From positions 1 to 7,540 of the forward strand of contig JAAYFA010000356.1 of NCBI GenBank assembly GCA_012728445.1: a stretch of 7,540 nucleotides of DNA, given 5' to 3'. The DNA is from Clostridiales bacterium (GTDB taxonomy: Bacteria; Bacillota; Clostridia; Oscillospirales; Acutalibacteraceae). This document shows, piece by piece, positions 4,833 through 7,540 of this stretch. Position 1 is the stretch's first letter, and every line of letters starts with the position of its first letter. The position numbers and the translations under genes are program-made. The notes below the pieces were generated by a model. It was not told the origin of the DNA and ran no database searches. It was given only the letters and a program-made list of their open reading frames with translations.

Positions 4833-7283
4833 ATGAACATTTTTAAAAAGACTGCGGTTCGTGTTGTCGCCATTATACTTGTGGCGGCTACAGCCATTAC
4901 CTTGACCATTAGTTTCTTACTATTTCAAAGGGACAAAGTATCTTCTTCGGGCACTGCCTACGTTGATTTCGGATGCTTGCTGGAGGAGGGGGATGAAGTG
5001 ACAGTTGAAAAGGTAACACCCGCTCCGGTAGATAAGGATGTGGAAATTTATGCTTTTGACTTCCGCCTTTCCTCCGGGCAGCCCGACGGTGCCATTGAAA
5101 TCATTATTCCTTATAGTGATAAAGGACTGAAGGAAGAGGAAGAGCTACTTTCGGTCTGCGGCAAGTATTTAAACCAAGAGACGAATGAGTGGGAGGATGT
5201 TTTCTACACGGTGGACACAGAAGCCAATAAGGTACATATTATAACAAATCACCTTTCCACCTACGGCGTATTCAAGATTACCAATCCCGGCAAACGCAGC
5301 GAATACATCTCTGAAGTCAACGTCTATGCCGCATACATGACTGATTCTCGGGCAAGGGCAATAGTACAGGCCTTTGCCGAGCAAAGCGATTCATGGCAGG
5401 AGAATGCTGCCGCCGCTTTTTTGGAAACCACCGATACGCTCAGATATTTTGCTGCCGCTAACGCACATACCTTTTTTTCACTGGGAGAAGCGTATGATGC
5501 TTGGGTAACCAAACCCTTTCAAAATTTCATGTCGGGCCTTGGTGTCAGCACCGCCTGCGCACAACTGGCCTGCAATGCTTACAACAACGGTTTTCGATCT
5601 GCCGAAACGACTTTCACCGCCGTAAAATCCAGTCTGGACATTGCGATTAATTTTGCAACACCTTCTATCAAGCTGGCATATTTAAGTGTCGGGATGATTG
5701 ATCTTGCTTTATCCGATGTTCAAACTTTTGCGGTAGCCAATAAATACAAAAGCACGAAAAACATGTATGACGCTTACTATAAACGCAAAGAAAATAGCCG
5801 GGCTCTGAACGATTGGCGAACGCTTTTTGAATCATATTATAAAAAGAACAAGGATAATCCGCAGCTGGTACTGGACATGATGAGAGCGGAAATCGACCGT
5901 TATGTAAATGAATATTGGACTGTTGCGGGGACAGATTGGGAATCCTGGATTGATGCCTATGAAAAAAACGGGAAATTGTCAAAATACCCGTGGCCCGTGA
6001 AAAAAGACAGAGAAAATATTTCGGCGATTCATAAATCACAGCTTTATGAATATTTAAACTCGGTATTCCGCACAATGTGCCGAAATATGTATTTGGACAG
6101 CTTAATTGAACGAGAAAAGGAATACAACAAATTAGCTGATTTTTATAATACGAAGTTTTCAATTATAATTCAGGAAGATAAGGACAAAGGTGAGAAATCC
6201 ACCTGGGCGGGCTGTTACGCGCGTTTAGCACCCCTTTCCTCTACGGCCGATCCATCATCGTGGACGGGCAAATTAAACAGCGACGGCGGCGGCACAATAA
6301 CCTTCACCCTGCTGGCGCACCTTAAAGCAGGTTTTCCGATGACACTGGAGCTGTATCTGACATCTGCCGATATAAAAAGCGGCAAAAAGCTGAAATCTGT
6401 AACCTTAAAGTCTTTCTCCGAAAACACTCAGACAGTAGTATTGGAACCTCGGAAAGTGAACCAAACCGAAGAAACTGAACCAGCCTCAAGTGAAGACACC
6501 GATAGCAGCACCCCGACAAGCGTTCCTCCCGTTACAAAGGAACCGGTTAAGGAGGCAAATCCATGGTACGATGCCACCATAGTATCATTAGATAACACCA
6601 ATCCAAAGGCTTTTGCCGGCTGGTATGCTGTACTCGAATATCCGAAGGATATGCATGTTGAACTGGAAGATATGCTTGCGATGTTCGATAACACAGGCAA
6701 ATGCATACTCCGCTTTCAAAAATCTGATTATGAGGCGTTGGAATCACCGTCAAAAATCTGGCTTTATCAATATAAAGAGGACTTGCTGAGCAAAAAGAAG
6801 CCAGATGTGATAGCCAGCTTTTCCCTCTCAGGGTCCTATTCGGGTGAATATTCCGGCGAACCGTTATATACTATCCTTGTTAAAGCTAAGCCAAAAGGAA
6901 ATAAGGACGATATACTTAACAGCATTTCCGGGGATTATTCCTCTTATATGATCCGAGCTGAATTGTTTATTCCGGGAGAAGGCATGATGCAAATAGATAA
7001 AAAAGAGGACTACGAACCTTGGGAAAAGCCCTCTGCCGAGGTATGGTTACATTACAACGGACCAAGCTTGACTCTGAAAAGTTACAGCGACCCTTATCTG
7101 ACTGAGCATGTTCTGGAAAAATTCAGTGATACACGCTATGAAATTACTTACCAAAACGGCACTACGACTGTTACTCACACCGTTGAAATCATATCAGTGG
7201 GACACAGAGCCAAATACACATTCCTGAGTGAAACAGAGGGTGGTCAAAGAAATCTCAGCGTATATATTCTGGAGAAAAAATAA
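4833..7283 (+). CDS. Large membrane-anchored extracytoplasmic protein of unknown function
   Basis: I do not recognise a named family. The protein has 816 residues from the ATG at 4833. Basic residues (MNIFKK) are followed by a hydrophobic segment at about 8-32, an uncleaved anchor or signal peptide, so the rest should lie outside the membrane. Residues about 40-160 look like a beta-sandwich ending in HIITNHLSTYGVFKI, a pattern reminiscent of ZU5/GAIN-like modules of Firmicute surface proteins. Residues about 170-460 are mostly helical. A second beta-rich part (about 465-540) precedes an acidic Ser/Thr/Pro-rich linker at about 542-574, and a final beta-rich domain fills 575-816. No LPXTG motif or lipobox was seen. 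The following gene starts 18 bases downstream and also encodes a membrane protein, suggesting a shared operon. A structural, adhesive or envelope-sensing role is possible but unproven. Confidence 0.75.
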   Translation: MNIFKKTAVRVVAIILVAATAITLTISFLLFQRDKVSSSGTAYVDFGCLLEEGDEVTVEKVTPAPVDKDVEIYAFDFRLSSGQPDGAIEIIIPYSDKGLKEEEELLSVCGKYLNQETNEWEDVFYTVDTEANKVHIITNHLSTYGVFKITNPGKRSEYISEVNVYAAYMTDSRARAIVQAFAEQSDSWQENAAAAFLETTDTLRYFAAANAHTFFSLGEAYDAWVTKPFQNFMSGLGVSTACAQLACNAYNNGFRSAETTFTAVKSSLDIAINFATPSIKLAYLSVGMIDLALSDVQTFAVANKYKSTKNMYDAYYKRKENSRALNDWRTLFESYYKKNKDNPQLVLDMMRAEIDRYVNEYWTVAGTDWESWIDAYEKNGKLSKYPWPVKKDRENISAIHKSQLYEYLNSVFRTMCRNMYLDSLIEREKEYNKLADFYNTKFSIIIQEDKDKGEKSTWAGCYARLAPLSSTADPSSWTGKLNSDGGGTITFTLLAHLKAGFPMTLELYLTSADIKSGKKLKSVTLKSFSENTQTVVLEPRKVNQTEETEPASSEDTDSSTPTSVPPVTKEPVKEANPWYDATIVSLDNTNPKAFAGWYAVLEYPKDMHVELEDMLAMFDNTGKCILRFQKSDYEALESPSKIWLYQYKEDLLSKKKPDVIASFSLSGSYSGEYSGEPLYTILVKAKPKGNKDDILNSISGDYSSYMIRAELFIPGEGMMQIDKKEDYEPWEKPSAEVWLHYNGPSLTLKSYSDPYLTEHVLEKFSDTRYEITYQNGTTTVTHTVEIISVGHRAKYTFLSETEGGQRNLSVYILEKK

Positions 7284-7301
7284 CGAAGGATGTGTTTTAC
7301 A

Positions 7302-7540
7302 TTGGCTAAAAAAAACGATAAAATCCCAATAGTTATACGCATCCTGATTTGCGCCGTTTTGCTCTTTGCCGCATACAACAGCCTTTCTACGCTGGCGCTT
7401 GGGCTTTGGGGCGATACTGTAATGGGCACAATAGACAGCTATGACAGCAGACTTGATAATACGAATGCGGGAGAAAACCGTTCCCGCACCGTTTCAAAAG
7501 GCTACTATTTTAATGTTAACGGCAAAGAATATAAGGGCTA
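7302..7540 (+). CDS. Small membrane protein, DUF3592-like, 3' end outside the window
   Basis: An open frame begins at TTG 7302 and runs off the window after 79 full codons. The start is supported by AAGGATGTG (7286-7294), a near match to the 16S 3' end. An in-frame ATG at 7290 lies inside that site and is less likely. The translation starts MAKKNDK, then a transmembrane segment IPIVIRILICAVLLFAA (8-24) continuing into a hydrophobic stretch. It then reads GDTVMGTIDSYDSRL and KGYYFNVNGKEYKGY. The order of membrane helix, V-x-G-T-I-x-S strand and F-x-V-N-G-K-E-Y strand resembles DUF3592 proteins, whose function is unknown. It follows the 816-residue gene by 18 bases and may act with it at the membrane. 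The assignment is a weak family match on an incomplete protein. Confidence 0.65.
   Translation, partial: MAKKNDKIPIVIRILICAVLLFAAYNSLSTLALGLWGDTVMGTIDSYDSRLDNTNAGENRSRTVSKGYYFNVNGKEYKG

Noticed and set aside
5668..6162. 164-residue minus-strand open frame
   Set aside because: It is antisense to the 816-residue gene and rich in Cys, His and Ser runs typical of a shadow frame, with no supported start site.
4830..7283. Sortase or lipoprotein anchoring of the 816-residue protein
   Set aside because: No LPXTG-like motif plus hydrophobic tail at the C-terminus and no lipobox cysteine after the N-terminal hydrophobic segment.
1..7540. CRISPR array, tRNA or rRNA genes
   Set aside because: No regularly spaced repeats and no tRNA or rRNA signature were seen on reading either strand.

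Overview
The window looks like the right-hand part of a small integrative mobilizable element from a Firmicute, most likely a gut Clostridia member. The reasons are strong AGGAGG-type ribosome binding sites, TTG and ATG starts, tightly overlapping genes, and the combination of a tyrosine integrase, a MobC-like protein, a RecA-fold ATPase and a MobV relaxase. This assignment is by pattern recognition; no database search was run.

Positions 1-1572 hold one compact + strand gene block: the last 32 codons of a tyrosine recombinase, a ribbon-helix-helix MobC-like relaxosome protein, and a RepA-like RecA-fold ATPase. Neighbouring genes overlap by one or four bases. Positions 1573-2064 contain no credible gene but are packed with inverted repeats. 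These include a candidate transfer origin at 1571-1650, with two mutually exclusive 43-base-loop stems, and a run of short hairpins up to 2014. A MobV-family relaxase follows (2065-3198). Together these parts fit an element that integrates itself, prepares its own DNA for transfer, and borrows a conjugation pore from another element.

Positions 3181-4736 are an epigenetic cargo module. A perfect-consensus promoter sits in the last codons of the relaxase gene. Its -10 runs into a 32-bp perfect palindrome, with a third half-site two helical turns downstream. The promoter drives a 65-residue Cro/CI-type regulator and a complete DNA cytosine-5 methyltransferase. A second cytosine methyltransferase starts next but is cut off after about 60 residues and is fused in frame to unrelated sequence. 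No restriction endonuclease is visible, so this is either an orphan methylation module or the remains of a restriction-modification locus with paired methyltransferases.

From about 4736 to the end the content changes: the 3' tail of an unknown gene, an 816-residue membrane-anchored extracytoplasmic protein of unknown function, and the start of a small DUF3592-like membrane protein. This may be the chromosome beyond the element's right end, or another element joined by deletion. The left end and the matching attachment site lie outside the window, so the two cannot be told apart here.
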